A stretch of DNA of 54,734 nucleotides from Hallella colorans (lineage in GTDB: Bacteria > Bacteroidota > Bacteroidia > Bacteroidales > Bacteroidaceae): assembly GCF_003096815.1 (NCBI RefSeq), contig NZ_QENY01000021.1, positions 1 through 54,734 on the forward strand, given 5' to 3'. Made by a program: the position numbers and the translations under genes. Numbering within the stretch: the stretch's first letter is position 1; every line of letters starts with the position of its first letter. This document shows, piece by piece, positions 27,334 through 38,219 of this stretch. The notes under the pieces were generated by a model, which worked only from the letters and a program-made list of their open reading frames with translations, made no database searches and was not told the origin of the DNA.

Positions 27334-28269
27334 ATGAAGCAGTTTTTAGTTATCTTGGTTGCCCTCATAGGATTGTGTGGCAGCCTTCAGGCACAGAAAA
27401 TGTATAAGAACATTGAGGCAGACTCGGTTTCGGTGAGATATATCCGCAACGCAAGGCTCACGGACAGCTACATCTTTGACGAGAACAGACGCAAGGATGT
27501 GGTGTTTGTCAACGAAGAGGTGACAACGCATCTGCTGATGCCAGAGAATATCAAGCTCGTGGACATTTCGACGAACAAGATTATAGGTAACCAGTGTACG
27601 GACAATATCGTGCGTATTAAACCCTCCAGGAGAATGTACGACAATGAGTTGGTAGGTACAGTTACCGTTATCGGTGAGCGGCATATCGTACAACTCAACG
27701 TGGTTTATACTGCCGGACCAGCGAAAGCCAACTCCATCTACCGCATCAAGAACGGGGATATGGGCAGATATGAGAATCCCGACGTGACGATGCCACGTAA
27801 AGAAATGGCAGCCTACGCCTGGGCTATCTTTGCCAGTAAACCGCAAAAGCATATCCGTTCCCATGAGTATGGCATCAGGGCAAGAGTGAACAACATTTTC
27901 AGCATCGGTGATTATTTCTTCATCGATTATTCACTCTACAATGCCACCAAAATCAAGTATGACATCAGTGAGGTACGCATCAAACTCACGGACAAGAAGG
28001 AGCTGAAGGCCACCAATTCGCAGACAATTGAGCTGACTCCAGTCTATTCCCTGAACAGTGCCAAGAGCTTCAAGAAGGCATATCGTAACGTGCTGGTACT
28101 CGACAAGCTGACCTTTCCTGAAGAGAAAGTGCTGAAGCTGGAGATTTCGGAGGAACAGATTTCTGGTCGTGTCGTCACACTCAACATTGACTATAAGGAT
28201 ATTCTTCATGCCGACGGCATTGGTGAACAGATAATGGCGTTCCTCCCGGTTCTTAATTCTCAAAAGTAG
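27334..28269 (+). CDS. traN: TraN-like conjugative transposon protein (DUF4138, VirB9-like)
   Basis: A 311-aa secreted protein with a signal peptide (FLVILVALIGLCGSLQA) and a beta-rich body, including EEVTTHLLMPENIKLVDIST and GERHIVQLNVVY, as in TraN/DUF4138. By position and fold class it is the VirB9-like subunit of the outer-membrane core, binding the TraM C-terminus. It is spaced 30 bases after traM. Confidence 0.9.
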   Translation: MKQFLVILVALIGLCGSLQAQKMYKNIEADSVSVRYIRNARLTDSYIFDENRRKDVVFVNEEVTTHLLMPENIKLVDISTNKIIGNQCTDNIVRIKPSRRMYDNELVGTVTVIGERHIVQLNVVYTAGPAKANSIYRIKNGDMGRYENPDVTMPRKEMAAYAWAIFASKPQKHIRSHEYGIRARVNNIFSIGDYFFIDYSLYNATKIKYDISEVRIKLTDKKELKATNSQTIELTPVYSLNSAKSFKKAYRNVLVLDKLTFPEEKVLKLEISEEQISGRVVTLNIDYKDILHADGIGEQIMAFLPVLNSQK

Positions 28270-28273
28270 CATC

Positions 28274-30592
28274 ATGGCAGTAGAAGAGACAAGGGAACAA
28301 CAACAGATGTACAACACGTTCAGGAGTTGCATCTACCTTTTCTTGATTGTAGAGCTAATCATGAATCTCCCCATCACGGCGGACAACCGTGTGACGGGAT
28401 TTATCCTGGAACTCATCACACGCTTCAAGGTTTTCAACAATGTAGCATCGTGTAAGCTCATCGAACTGATATGTATTGGTGTGACCTGCATCGGTACACG
28501 TCCACAGAAGGCGTTGAAGTTCAACGTCAAGACAATGGTGCTTTACCCTATCGGCATCGGCATTACGTTCATCGCGCTCTGCATGATGCTTCATAAAGGC
28601 GTCTGGGGCGGAGTTTCATTTGGCTTCCCTACCAATCGCGTGCTCTACGCCATGACTTCCATTATCGGTACGATGCTTCTGCATCAGGGGTTAGATGGTA
28701 TCTCTCGCTACTACAATTACAAATTGGGTGAAGACCGTTTCAACTTTGAGAATGAGTCGTTCCAGCAGTCGGAGGACCTGAATGAGAATCCTTATTCTGT
28801 CAATATCCCGATGATCTACTATTTCAAGGGACGCATGCACAAGGGATGGATTAACATCATCAATCCGTTCCGTGGAACCATTGTACTGGGTACGCCCGGT
28901 TCTGGTAAGTCGTTTGGCATCATCGACCCATTTATCCGTCAGCATGCGGCCAAAGGCTTTGCCATGATGGTGTATGACTATAAGTTTCCGACATTGGGAA
29001 AGACGCTGTTCTATCAGTACTGCAAAAACAAAAGACTTGGCAGGTTGCCGGAAAACTGTGGTTTCCACATCGTGAACTTTACCGATGTGGAGTATTCCAA
29101 CCGTATCAACCCTATACAACGGAAGTATATTCCTGACTTGGCAGCAGCGGCTGAGACAGCTGCAACGTTGCTTGAATCGCTTAACAAGGGGGGCGACAAG
29201 AAAGGCGGCTCGGAGGCGTTTTTTCAGAACTCGGCCATCAATTTCCTTTCGGCTATCATCTATTTCTTCGTCAACTTCCATCCAACGGGGTTCAAGGACG
29301 GCAAGAAACTCACTCGTTACATCAAATACAAGGGGAAGAAACTAAGGCTGATGACAAAGAACTGGCATGACTACCGAGCTGTCGATAAGAACGGTAACAT
29401 GATTCTTGACTTTGTGGATGAGCTGAGCCACGATGTGTCGGTGGATGAGGATGGCATGTTCGTGGATCTGAATGACTTCACTTATATCAGCCGTAACGGA
29501 CAGAAAGTGCATATCACTTCGTCCTGGTATGAGGATGAGCAGGGGCAGGTAGTGGAGCCTGATACCATTACAGGAGAATATTCGGATATGCCACATGTAC
29601 TATCCTTCTTAGGTAAGCAGTACAGTGACGTATTTGACATCCTGATGCAGGATCAGAAAATACTCTCGCTCATGGCTCCGTTCCAGTCGGCTTATACCAA
29701 CAAAGCGATGGACCAACTCGAAGGTATGGTGGGTACGCTCCGTGTCAATGCAGCTCGCTTGGTTTCACCGGAAGCCTACTGGATATTTACGGGGGATGAC
29801 TTCGACCTGAAGATTTCAGACCCTGTCAGTCCTTCCTATCTCGTGATTGCCAACGACCCGGAGAAAGAGCAGATTGTGGGCGCACTGAATGCGTTGGTGC
29901 TCAACCGTCTCGTGACCCGTGTGAACAGCAGAGGAAATATCCCTGTTTCCATTATCGTGGATGAACTGCCAACCTTGTACTTTCATAAGATTGATCGACT
30001 GATTGGTACGGCGCGAAGCAACAAGGTAGCAGTGACGCTTGGTTTTCAAGAGTTGCCACAGCTGGAGGCGGACTATGGCAAGAATGGGATGCAGAAAATT
30101 ATTACCACCTGTGGTAACATTTTTATGGGTGCCGCCCGCAACAAGGAAACGCTGGAATGGGCGCAGAATGATGTGTTCGGTAAGGCGAAGCAGACGTCCA
30201 GGTCTATTACCATCAATGACCAGAAGGTTTCCACGTCTATCTCGGAGCGGTTGGACTTTCTAGTCCCTGCTGCAAAGATAGCGGACATGGCGACTGGTTG
30301 GCTCGCTGGTCAGTCAGCTCGTGACTTTACTCCGACGGAAGGTAGCATGATGCAGGGCTTCGACATTGAGAAGTCGGAGGAGTTCAAGACCTCGAAGTAT
30401 TTCTGTAAGACCCACTTTGATATGGAACAAATCAAACAGGAGGAAAGTCTGTATGCTGACCTGCCAAAGATTTATCAGTTTGCCTCTAACCGTGAGAAGG
30501 AAATCATGCTGGGTCGTAACTTCAAGCGTGTCAATGACGAGGTGGATGCGATGATTGCAGAGTTATTGGGCAAAGAAAAGAAAACAAAGTGA
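28274..30592 (+). CDS. Type IV coupling protein (VirD4/TraG-like, MobC of Bacteroides)
   Basis: A 772-aa hexameric ATPase that would recruit the relaxase-DNA complex to the secretion channel. Several membrane helices fill about 15-140. Walker A is GTPGSGKSFGI (about 205-215); Walker B is SIIVDELPTLY (about 557-567), followed by RSNKVAVTLGFQELPQLE and a motif near ITTCGNIFMGAARN. Such coupling proteins usually pair with the MobB-type relaxase but are often encoded next to it; here the gene sits at the end of the tra cluster. It begins four bases after traN. Confidence 0.92.
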   Translation: MAVEETREQQQMYNTFRSCIYLFLIVELIMNLPITADNRVTGFILELITRFKVFNNVASCKLIELICIGVTCIGTRPQKALKFNVKTMVLYPIGIGITFIALCMMLHKGVWGGVSFGFPTNRVLYAMTSIIGTMLLHQGLDGISRYYNYKLGEDRFNFENESFQQSEDLNENPYSVNIPMIYYFKGRMHKGWINIINPFRGTIVLGTPGSGKSFGIIDPFIRQHAAKGFAMMVYDYKFPTLGKTLFYQYCKNKRLGRLPENCGFHIVNFTDVEYSNRINPIQRKYIPDLAAAAETAATLLESLNKGGDKKGGSEAFFQNSAINFLSAIIYFFVNFHPTGFKDGKKLTRYIKYKGKKLRLMTKNWHDYRAVDKNGNMILDFVDELSHDVSVDEDGMFVDLNDFTYISRNGQKVHITSSWYEDEQGQVVEPDTITGEYSDMPHVLSFLGKQYSDVFDILMQDQKILSLMAPFQSAYTNKAMDQLEGMVGTLRVNAARLVSPEAYWIFTGDDFDLKISDPVSPSYLVIANDPEKEQIVGALNALVLNRLVTRVNSRGNIPVSIIVDELPTLYFHKIDRLIGTARSNKVAVTLGFQELPQLEADYGKNGMQKIITTCGNIFMGAARNKETLEWAQNDVFGKAKQTSRSITINDQKVSTSISERLDFLVPAAKIADMATGWLAGQSARDFTPTEGSMMQGFDIEKSEEFKTSKYFCKTHFDMEQIKQEESLYADLPKIYQFASNREKEIMLGRNFKRVNDEVDAMIAELLGKEKKTK

Positions 30593-30593
30593 C

Positions 30594-31256
30594 ATGATCC
30601 TCGTTCAAGGTAAAGGGTTTTCAGGGAGCGCATTGAAGGTAATTGCATTGGTGTCCATGACATTAGACCACATAGCCTACTATCTAATGGACAAAAGCAT
30701 TGCCTACGATGCCATGCGAACGGTGGGTAGGATGGCTTTTCCCATCTTCGCATTTCTGCTGGTGGAGGGGTATGTGCATACCCGTTCCGTAAGGAAATAT
30801 GCGCTGAGTCTTTTCATTTTTGCTCTTGTGTCGGAAATTCCGTGGTGGCTACTGAATCATGACAATACACATAATGTGTTCTTCACCCTGCTATTGGGTT
30901 TATGGGCTTTAATGGCTGTCGAGAGATTGAAGCTAACCCCATCTGCCCAGTGCTTTGCAGTGGGAATGTTGGCGGTTATTTCCACTTGTCTACATGCGGA
31001 TTATGAGTGGCATGGAGTGTTCCTCATCGTATTCTTCTACCTGTTCCGTAACCGATGGGCATTGATGGCAATGTTTACCATCCCTGTTATGGAAGAATAT
31101 GGGATGTTGGGGTATATAGTGGATCTGACTTTGTTGGCTGCTTATAATGGAGAACGAGGATTTATCACAGGGCAATACGCAAAGTATGGTGTCTACATAT
31201 TTTACTCTGGGCACATGTGTGTCATTTGGCTTCTGTGGCTTTATTTACAGATTTAA
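30594..31256 (+). CDS. TraX-family membrane protein (acyltransferase-like)
   Basis: A 220-aa polytopic inner-membrane protein. It starts ILVQGKGFSGSALKVIALVSMTLDHIAYYL; the K(V/I)xALxxMxxDHxxY motif with MRTVGRMAFPIFAFLLVEGY is the TraX signature. About seven hydrophobic helices follow. In F-type plasmids TraX acetylates pilin N-termini. Here it immediately follows the coupling-protein gene, one base after its stop, so it is probably the last gene of the tra operon and may modify the TraE-type pilin. That target is inference. Confidence 0.88.
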   Translation: MILVQGKGFSGSALKVIALVSMTLDHIAYYLMDKSIAYDAMRTVGRMAFPIFAFLLVEGYVHTRSVRKYALSLFIFALVSEIPWWLLNHDNTHNVFFTLLLGLWALMAVERLKLTPSAQCFAVGMLAVISTCLHADYEWHGVFLIVFFYLFRNRWALMAMFTIPVMEEYGMLGYIVDLTLLAAYNGERGFITGQYAKYGVYIFYSGHMCVIWLLWLYLQI

Positions 31257-31354
31257 TAGAAATAAAAGCCATATCCTCAAAACCCAATAAGATAATTTAA
31301 AAAAAGATGTGTGACATTTTCTATTTATGGTGAAGTGTAACTTCAATCGGAATC

Positions 31355-31939
31355 TTATAACTTTATACCTACGTATTTAATAGCCTTCCATACATTACTA
31401 TAGGAAGGACCTTGTTCACCATAAGAGATTGCCCGTTCTAAAGCGTCTTTTAATTTTCCATTATTGCATAAATCTTCAACCCATTTAGGGTTTCTTAAAA
31501 AATCATTCGTTTTTTCAAAGCGTTCAACATATTTGACTAATTCATCAACAACAGCCTTTGAAGTACCGAAAAATCTATTTGTTTTTAAATAATGTAATAG
31601 GAACCAGTATTCTATTGAAGGTTGGCTATCACATAATATAACCCGTTTGCTTTTCTCATATTTTTTCTTAAGTGCTATTAATCTTGCTTTTTCGGCATCA
31701 TTCCATGTGGAAACATCTGCATCAAAGATAACAACAGCAATTCCTTCATTTGAAAGGACTTGAATGATGCGCTTTTCTAAAGTAGTAATATTTTCATTAC
31801 CAAAAAACCTTGGACGAATTTTAATTTTTAAATTGAAATGGAATTGTAGATGTGAGAAATACCACCTTTCTGTCAATCCTGCACCTATTATGACAGCACG
31901 TCCATGCCTTTGCCGCCTTATTGCCTCTTTTCGTGCCAT
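31355..31939 (-). CDS. RloB-like TOPRIM-type protein (AbiLii-like)
   Basis: A 194-aa protein of the RloB family. N-terminal GAGLTERWYF corresponds to the family's G-x-x-TE-x-x-YF motif, AVVIFDADVSTWND to the acidic TOPRIM-like strand and DSQPSIEYWFLLHYL to the conserved (N/S)-P-x-x-E-x-W-x-LLH motif. RloB proteins pair with an AAA-type ATPase in RloAB/AbiL abortive-infection modules and probably act as nucleases. The ATPase gene ends four bases upstream. I chose MARKEAIR as start; the earlier in-frame Met lies inside the ATPase gene. Confidence 0.85.
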   Translation of the reverse strand: MARKEAIRRQRHGRAVIIGAGLTERWYFSHLQFHFNLKIKIRPRFFGNENITTLEKRIIQVLSNEGIAVVIFDADVSTWNDAEKARLIALKKKYEKSKRVILCDSQPSIEYWFLLHYLKTNRFFGTSKAVVDELVKYVERFEKTNDFLRNPKWVEDLCNNGKLKDALERAISYGEQGPSYSNVWKAIKYVGIKL

Positions 31940-31943
31940 AATT

Positions 31944-33233
31944 TTAATTCTGAATGTTAGGTAATGCACCAAACACACCATTTCTGTATGACCTTTGAAA
32001 AGAACTAATTTTATTTAGCCCCTTAAACTCTACTAACGAATACAAACGTGAGTTTCCATCTTCTTCCTTTTCTGTGAACCAAACGGAATCTTTTCTCAGA
32101 AGATCATCAACTGTATTTAGTAGAGGATCATAGTGTGATGTAACTAACATTTGACTATGACTTTGGACTTTAAGAAATTGTTCAATTATAAATTCCACCA
32201 AATCTGGATGCAAAGAGGACTCTATCTCATCTATGGACAGGAAGTTGTTTCCTTTGATACATTCGTAAATAGCAGCTTCTATACCAAAAGTACGTCGTGT
32301 ACCCTCGCTTTGTAAAGAGTTAGGCAAAGTGTATTTCTCTATCCCACGCAGATTTTTTACCGTATGTTCAAATTCGGTTTTAAATCTGTCAAAAACAGCA
32401 TCAGCAAGCAGTTTTTCCTTTGTGAATTTGGGTATTTGCTTATCCTCAATTATTGCGTTGCGCATAAATCCAGGCATTGGGACGGATTCTTTTTCTGTGG
32501 TTATGTCAGTAATATTGAAATCTGCTCTATGGATAAAATTCAATAGATATTTCTTTAACTCATTATCATTTAGCATTTTCCCTCCAGCATATTCAAACAT
32601 TTGAGTTTTAGGTTCTATCATAGGCAAGATGCCGGACTTCATCCAATTAATAGCCGAATCAATGTATGGTAAGGTACAATTAACTTGATTTCGTGCAGCA
32701 AAAAAAGACATATTAGACAAACATCTTAGCGTAAGTTCTTCTACAACGGCTTGACTCACTTTTATAACAGATGCATTAAACCTAATTATCGACTGTCCAT
32801 TTTGCAAGTCTCGGCTGAATAGCATAGTTGGTTGAACAGTTTTATAAAAGAAGAGCTTTTCAGATATGACTTTTTTCTCGTCTAACAAAAGAGTATACCA
32901 ATATTTTATGCCGTCAACAAAAAACTTCAATTCAAAAGAAGAGGGTTCTATTGGCGTTTCTGTATCTAAAAGGAAGGGAACTGCATCGGTTGACTGGTCT
33001 AAGTCTTCTTTTCTTTCAAACCAGAATTCATGTAAAAAGTCTAGTGCCGATAAAAGATTCGATTTCCCACTTGCATTTGCACCATAAATCAATGCTAAAC
33101 GAAGCAATCTAACTCCTGGGACCACTTCTACAACTTGGCAGTCCTCAAAAGTATTATCTTTTGTCGCTTCAAAGCTCAATATGACTTCATCTCGAAAAGA
33201 CAAAAAGTTTCTAATTTTTAATTCCTGTACCAT
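31944..33233 (-). CDS. RloA-like AAA15/21 ATPase (AbiLi-like)
   Basis: A 429-aa ABC/SMC-like ATPase. It starts LKIRNFLSFRDEVILSFEA, with Walker A YGANASGKSNLL (about 50-61), Walker B NFLSIDEIESSLHPDLVEF (about 327-345) and H-loop MLVTSHYDPLL. This is the AAA15 family found in phage-defence pairs (AbiL, PARIS, OLD-like). With the RloB-like protein it probably forms a sensor-effector pair that halts infected cells; the trigger is unknown. A TACCTTTG box lies 22-29 bases upstream. Confidence 0.88.
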   Translation of the reverse strand: MVQELKIRNFLSFRDEVILSFEATKDNTFEDCQVVEVVPGVRLLRLALIYGANASGKSNLLSALDFLHEFWFERKEDLDQSTDAVPFLLDTETPIEPSSFELKFFVDGIKYWYTLLLDEKKVISEKLFFYKTVQPTMLFSRDLQNGQSIIRFNASVIKVSQAVVEELTLRCLSNMSFFAARNQVNCTLPYIDSAINWMKSGILPMIEPKTQMFEYAGGKMLNDNELKKYLLNFIHRADFNITDITTEKESVPMPGFMRNAIIEDKQIPKFTKEKLLADAVFDRFKTEFEHTVKNLRGIEKYTLPNSLQSEGTRRTFGIEAAIYECIKGNNFLSIDEIESSLHPDLVEFIIEQFLKVQSHSQMLVTSHYDPLLNTVDDLLRKDSVWFTEKEEDGNSRLYSLVEFKGLNKISSFQRSYRNGVFGALPNIQN

Positions 33234-33254
33234 GTACTATGATTTTTATGGGTA

Positions 33255-33262
33255 CAAAGGTA
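33255..33262 (-). promoter_or_regulatory. -7 box for the rloAB-like operon
   Basis: TACCTTTG on the minus strand, 22 bases upstream of the ATPase start. The flanking DNA is very AT-rich and no clear -33 TTTG is seen. Confidence 0.45.
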
Positions 33263-33397
33263 CAAATAAATTTGGAATAAAAAATAAAAGAAGCACATAT
33301 AACGGTTTCATAATTAAATTTGGCTTAAAATACGACAAAATGTCATATAAAAACAACTATTATGGTATAAATAATTCCAGATTGTGTCAAACGTAGC

Positions 33398-33489
33398 AAT
33401 TAGATATGACATAGACGTATCGTAATTAGATAGAACGTTTGGATACTGTGATTTTAGTTTTAAAGTTAGACTATATTAGACTAAAACTA
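33398..33489. promoter_or_regulatory. Repeat-rich control region between the two defence operons
   Basis: In the 363-base gap between the divergent RloAB-like and CBASS operons, AATTAGATA occurs at 33398-33406 and 33424-33432. TTAGACTA repeats with a 10-base period (33466-33473, 33476-33483) inside the inverted pair TAGTTTT (33455) and AAAACTA (33483). Helical spacing suggests a repressor-binding site. TACTCTTTG at 33532-33540 is a near -7 box. Confidence 0.4.
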
Positions 33490-33596
33490 CATGTAAAATA
33501 GAAAATAACAGTGATTTTATTTCATCTGGCATACTCTTTGTCCTGTAATCAACGGCATAATAAAATACCCCTGAAAAGGACAGGGAATAAAAATTC

Positions 33597-34658
33597 ATGG
33601 GAGAAAAACAAAAATTTAAAATTTTAAGTATTGACGGAGGAGGTATCAGGGGAATTATTCCTGCAAAAATTCTCTATCATCTCGAAGAAGAAGCAATTTA
33701 TAGATATGGGACGGATGCCCGATTGTGCGATTTCTTTGACTTAGTATGTGGCACAAGTACTGGTGGTATTATAGCTATTGGTATAGCTCTTGGTATGACC
33801 GCCAAAGATATTCTTAAACTCTACCAAGAAAACGCCAAAAGAATCTTTCCCCATAAGAGTTTGTGGCAAGCCTTTATCAAAAACGAGCCATTCTATAGGA
33901 AGGAAGCTTTAGAGAAACTACTTGCTGAGAACTTCAATTCATTTGACTATCGGACAAATGACGCTCGCATCTACCACTGTAAGACGCGTCTTTGTATCCC
34001 CACCTATGACCTTGACAAAGGTGAGCAACATGTGTTTAAGACTGATCATCTTCCCAACTATCTAAGGGATTGTCACATTCCTGTTGTAAATGCTGCTCTT
34101 GCAACGGCAGCGGCACCAGTATATTTCTCGCCACATAGTTTCAATTTTAAAGACTTGAATTCTGTCAACCGAAATGATTATATCAACAATGTTGATGGTG
34201 GAGTATTAGCAAATAATCCTACATTGCTTGGACTTACGGAAGCCGTATACTGCATTGGCATTCCATTGGAAAATATCGAAATACTGTCACTTGGAACTGG
34301 CACTTTCAATCTTAAAGACCGTACAATCGACAAAAGGAAAGGCGTACGTTATTGGTTGTGCCCGAACAGGCAAAAAAGCATACGTATTTACGAAGTCATG
34401 TCATCTGGACAGTCAGTCTATATTGATAACACTATGAAATTAATGTGTCATGGCGCAGGATACGACCAAAAAGGACGTTTTATCTATCGTAGAATACAAG
34501 AGAAATTGGAAGAAAATATACCGATGGATGCAACAGATAAGAATTCACTCGACCGACTAGCCAATATTGGTCAGAACTTATTCAAGAAGAATGTCGACCT
34601 CATAAAACCTTTTATTCAGGATAAAATAGAACCATATAATCATAACATAATTAAATAA
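33597..34658 (+). CDS. capV: Patatin-like phospholipase, CBASS effector CapV
   Basis: A 353-aa patatin-fold hydrolase. The oxyanion loop is DGGGIRG (13-19), the nucleophile Ser54 lies in GTSTGG (52-57) and the catalytic Asp200 in VDGG. In CBASS, CapV is switched on by the cyclic nucleotide made by the neighbouring CD-NTase and degrades membrane phospholipids, killing the infected cell. All catalytic elements are present. It is the first gene of a three-gene operon, with the CD-NTase starting six bases after its stop. An AT-rich, purine-rich tract precedes the ATG. Confidence 0.93.
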   Translation: MGEKQKFKILSIDGGGIRGIIPAKILYHLEEEAIYRYGTDARLCDFFDLVCGTSTGGIIAIGIALGMTAKDILKLYQENAKRIFPHKSLWQAFIKNEPFYRKEALEKLLAENFNSFDYRTNDARIYHCKTRLCIPTYDLDKGEQHVFKTDHLPNYLRDCHIPVVNAALATAAAPVYFSPHSFNFKDLNSVNRNDYINNVDGGVLANNPTLLGLTEAVYCIGIPLENIEILSLGTGTFNLKDRTIDKRKGVRYWLCPNRQKSIRIYEVMSSGQSVYIDNTMKLMCHGAGYDQKGRFIYRRIQEKLEENIPMDATDKNSLDRLANIGQNLFKKNVDLIKPFIQDKIEPYNHNIIK

Positions 34659-36119
<1,461 letters not shown>

Positions 36120-36123
<4 letters not shown>

Positions 36124-36221
36124 TATGTTGGTTGATTATGTACAAGGCGAGATTGAGCCAACCTAAAATGGAACAAGCTAAAGATGGTGACAGATTCATC
36201 TATAATTGCTTAACTAAATAA
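36120..36221 (+). CDS. Possible 33-aa peptide overlapping the E2-like gene end
   Basis: A frame of 33 codons opens with an ATGA overlap on the E2-like stop codon (MICWLIMYKARLSQPK...YNCLTK). Such overlaps often mark coupled genes, but the peptide resembles nothing I know. A second short frame (36225-36308, MTRDVTLTELVKQTQMLG) follows in the same tract. Either may be the remnant of a lost fourth gene cut by the transposase scar that follows. Confidence 0.25.
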
Positions 36222-36347
36222 TGCATGACAAGAGATGTTACTTTAACGGAGTTAGTAAAGCAGACGCAGATGCTTGGAGCGACGGGTGTTCAAGTAAGTA
36301 CGCCATAAGCGGTAGTGTAATTTCAACTGTGTCAAGGCTCTAATCCT

Positions 36348-36660
36348 TTATATTTCACCTCGTCTGGATGACACGATTTTTAATCGTGTTGGCCAGATGA
36401 GGAGCCTTTCTTCCGAGGAAACATACATAATCTCAAAACGTTCTCCAAATTTTATTGCCAATTGTTGTGATATCTGGGCCCAGTTGGCAAGTGGCATGGT
36501 CCACTTTTCACGTATGTTTCGGTATGCCAGATACACAAGTTTTTCGAGAGAAGTATCGGAGGGAAACCCCCTTTGTTTTTTGTTACCTTACGTACTTGTC
36601 TATGGTATCCTTCAACGGTGTTAGTGGTGTATATCAACCATAACCTAAACTTGCAATATC
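36348..36660 (-). pseudogene. IS256-family (mutator type) transposase remnant
   Basis: Two overlapping frames together give the C-terminal end of an IS256-type transposase: WLIYTTNTVEGYHRQVRKVTKN in one frame, then VYLAYRNIREKWTMPLANW and QQLAIKFGERF in another. A frameshift near 36535 separates them, and the N-terminal two thirds, with most of the DDE site, are gone. No terminal inverted repeat was recognised. It is a scar of an insertion at the edge of the defence island. Confidence 0.75.
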
Positions 36661-36664
36661 TATT

Positions 36665-36990
36665 TTACTTATAATGCTTATAATGGTTTGACAATTCCAA
36701 GATGTTGCAAATGGTAATCAGTCTTTCCGTACCGACTGTTTCCGAACAAGACTCTATGCGGTATTGATTATTTACTCGCACCGACTCTCGACCAGCCTTA
36801 TCTCCAATCAACGTTTCGTAGTGAAGTGCAGCGAAGCGATACTGGTCTTCTGTGCTGTCAAACGATTCCATGAGGTTCAGGACTTTGATGTACTTCCGTA
36901 CAATCTGAGGCTGGAAGCAATATTTCTATACTTGGCCCTGCCTTCATAGAACAATTCCCGTAAATAGTCTTGCTCAAAGGTTATTTCCAT
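36665..36990 (-). pseudogene. higB: Frameshifted HigB-type toxin
   Basis: Reading from the ATG at 36990 gives MEITFEQDYLRELFYEGRAKY, then a stop. A one-base shift near 36928 restores FQPQIVRKYIKVLNLMESFDSTEDQYRFAALHYE and, further on, ESVRVNNQYRIE and the HigB ending LELSNHYK. The protein would be about 108 aa, as in HigB. No antitoxin gene follows; its place is taken by the IS256-type scar. The toxin is therefore probably dead. Confidence 0.75.
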
Positions 36991-37076
36991 CCTTGCATAT
37001 TCTTTTTTGCAGAGATAATAATCCTTTTTGAATATTCGCAGTTTTTGCGAAGAAAAGTATTCGATTTTCTGTATTT

Positions 37077-38138
37077 CTACAGACTGGTGACAATTCTCCC
37101 TATCTTACTTGTATATTCCTTATCTTCCGCATACCCGATTCTGTTCAGGAAATCGTAGTAGTTGCCGCCCTTATATTTGTACTGCACATAGTCTTTATAG
37201 GCTTTGACGCTCTCTTCCCATGAGCTGAATGTGTAGTAGTTGCCGTTGCTGGGACGACGTAGTCCAAAGAGGTTATTGTTTTCAAGACAGACTCTGGAAG
37301 TGAAGTAACCTGTTTCAAGCAGGGCTTGTGCCACTACGATTTGGGGGAACTTCACATCATACTGACGGAGAACGGCCATCAAGTTTTCGATGTTCAGCGC
37401 TCGGTCTGGCTTTGTGCCGAAGCGGAGATATGCCATTTTATCTTGTAATTCAGTGATGTAGCCATTGAGATAATCGACGAAGTGGTTAGGGTCCACACTT
37501 CTGCCTTCCTTTCGTAGTCTGATGTGTAGATGTGGTCCTGTAGTTTTACCTGTATTCCCTGATATTGCCACGATGGTTCCTGCCTTCACCGCATCGCCCT
37601 CATGGACGGTTATCATGCTAAGGTGTCCGTACAGACATTCAAAGATGCCATGCTCCAACACGATATAGTTGCCGTAGCCTTTGTTGCCATAGTGTACTTT
37701 CTTGATAATACCTGGCAGCATAGCATAGACATGGGCGTGGTTGCATTGCAGGTCGATGCCGTTATGAAAGACAGTGCAGTTGCTCACGGGGTCTTTTCTA
37801 TAACCATAGGCAGAAGTGAGTTTCAGGAAGTCAAGGGGTAAGCAAACATTCATACGCTGACTGATCAAGCCAAAAAGCAGGGAGTCCTTCACGTTGACAA
37901 ACAGTGGTACATCCTTTTCGATGCTCACTTCCATGCCGTTTCCTGTCTGGAACGAAATATCCATAGGACGAACCTTTATAGTGTCCTTTTGTTGTGTCGT
38001 AACTCTTTGTTTTACAGTCATTTTCTGCCTTGTAACTATCTGCGGTCTGAGGGTAAAGAACTGTGCTGCCATATCACCACTAAAAGACATGGCAGCAGTG
38101 ACCGTCAGAAATAATCGGTATCGTTGTCTTATATTCAT
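37077..38138 (-). CDS. Bifunctional peptidoglycan hydrolase (M23 endopeptidase + glucosaminidase)
   Basis: A 353-aa secreted enzyme with an N-terminal signal sequence (about 7-26). The M23 domain (about 105-215) has ligands H125 and D129 in FHNGID, H172 in YGHLS, and H203/H205 in GPHLHIR. A lysozyme/glucosaminidase-like domain (about 255-350) follows, with QALLETGYFTSRV (Glu275 probably catalytic), NNNLFGLR and a conserved SWEESVKAYKDYV segment. It would open the cell wall for the transfer channel, as VirB1 does. It lies on the minus strand, opposite to the tra genes, and closes the cargo region. Confidence 0.88.
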   Translation of the reverse strand: MNIRQRYRLFLTVTAAMSFSGDMAAQFFTLRPQIVTRQKMTVKQRVTTQQKDTIKVRPMDISFQTGNGMEVSIEKDVPLFVNVKDSLLFGLISQRMNVCLPLDFLKLTSAYGYRKDPVSNCTVFHNGIDLQCNHAHVYAMLPGIIKKVHYGNKGYGNYIVLEHGIFECLYGHLSMITVHEGDAVKAGTIVAISGNTGKTTGPHLHIRLRKEGRSVDPNHFVDYLNGYITELQDKMAYLRFGTKPDRALNIENLMAVLRQYDVKFPQIVVAQALLETGYFTSRVCLENNNLFGLRRPSNGNYYTFSSWEESVKAYKDYVQYKYKGGNYYDFLNRIGYAEDKEYTSKIGRIVTSL

Positions 38139-38219
38139 CTTCTTTTGATAATTTTGTTCAGTGCGGAGCCCTCTTTTGCGGGTTTTTCGTTTACAAATTT
38201 ACCTTCAAACATTTAACGT

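Noticed and set aside
31355..33233. Reading the RloAB-like pair as a PARIS or OLD/Gabija system
   Set aside because: The small protein shows the RloB motifs rather than a DUF4435 pattern, and the ATPase has no fused TOPRIM; AbiL/RloAB fits better, though a distant PARIS relation cannot be excluded.
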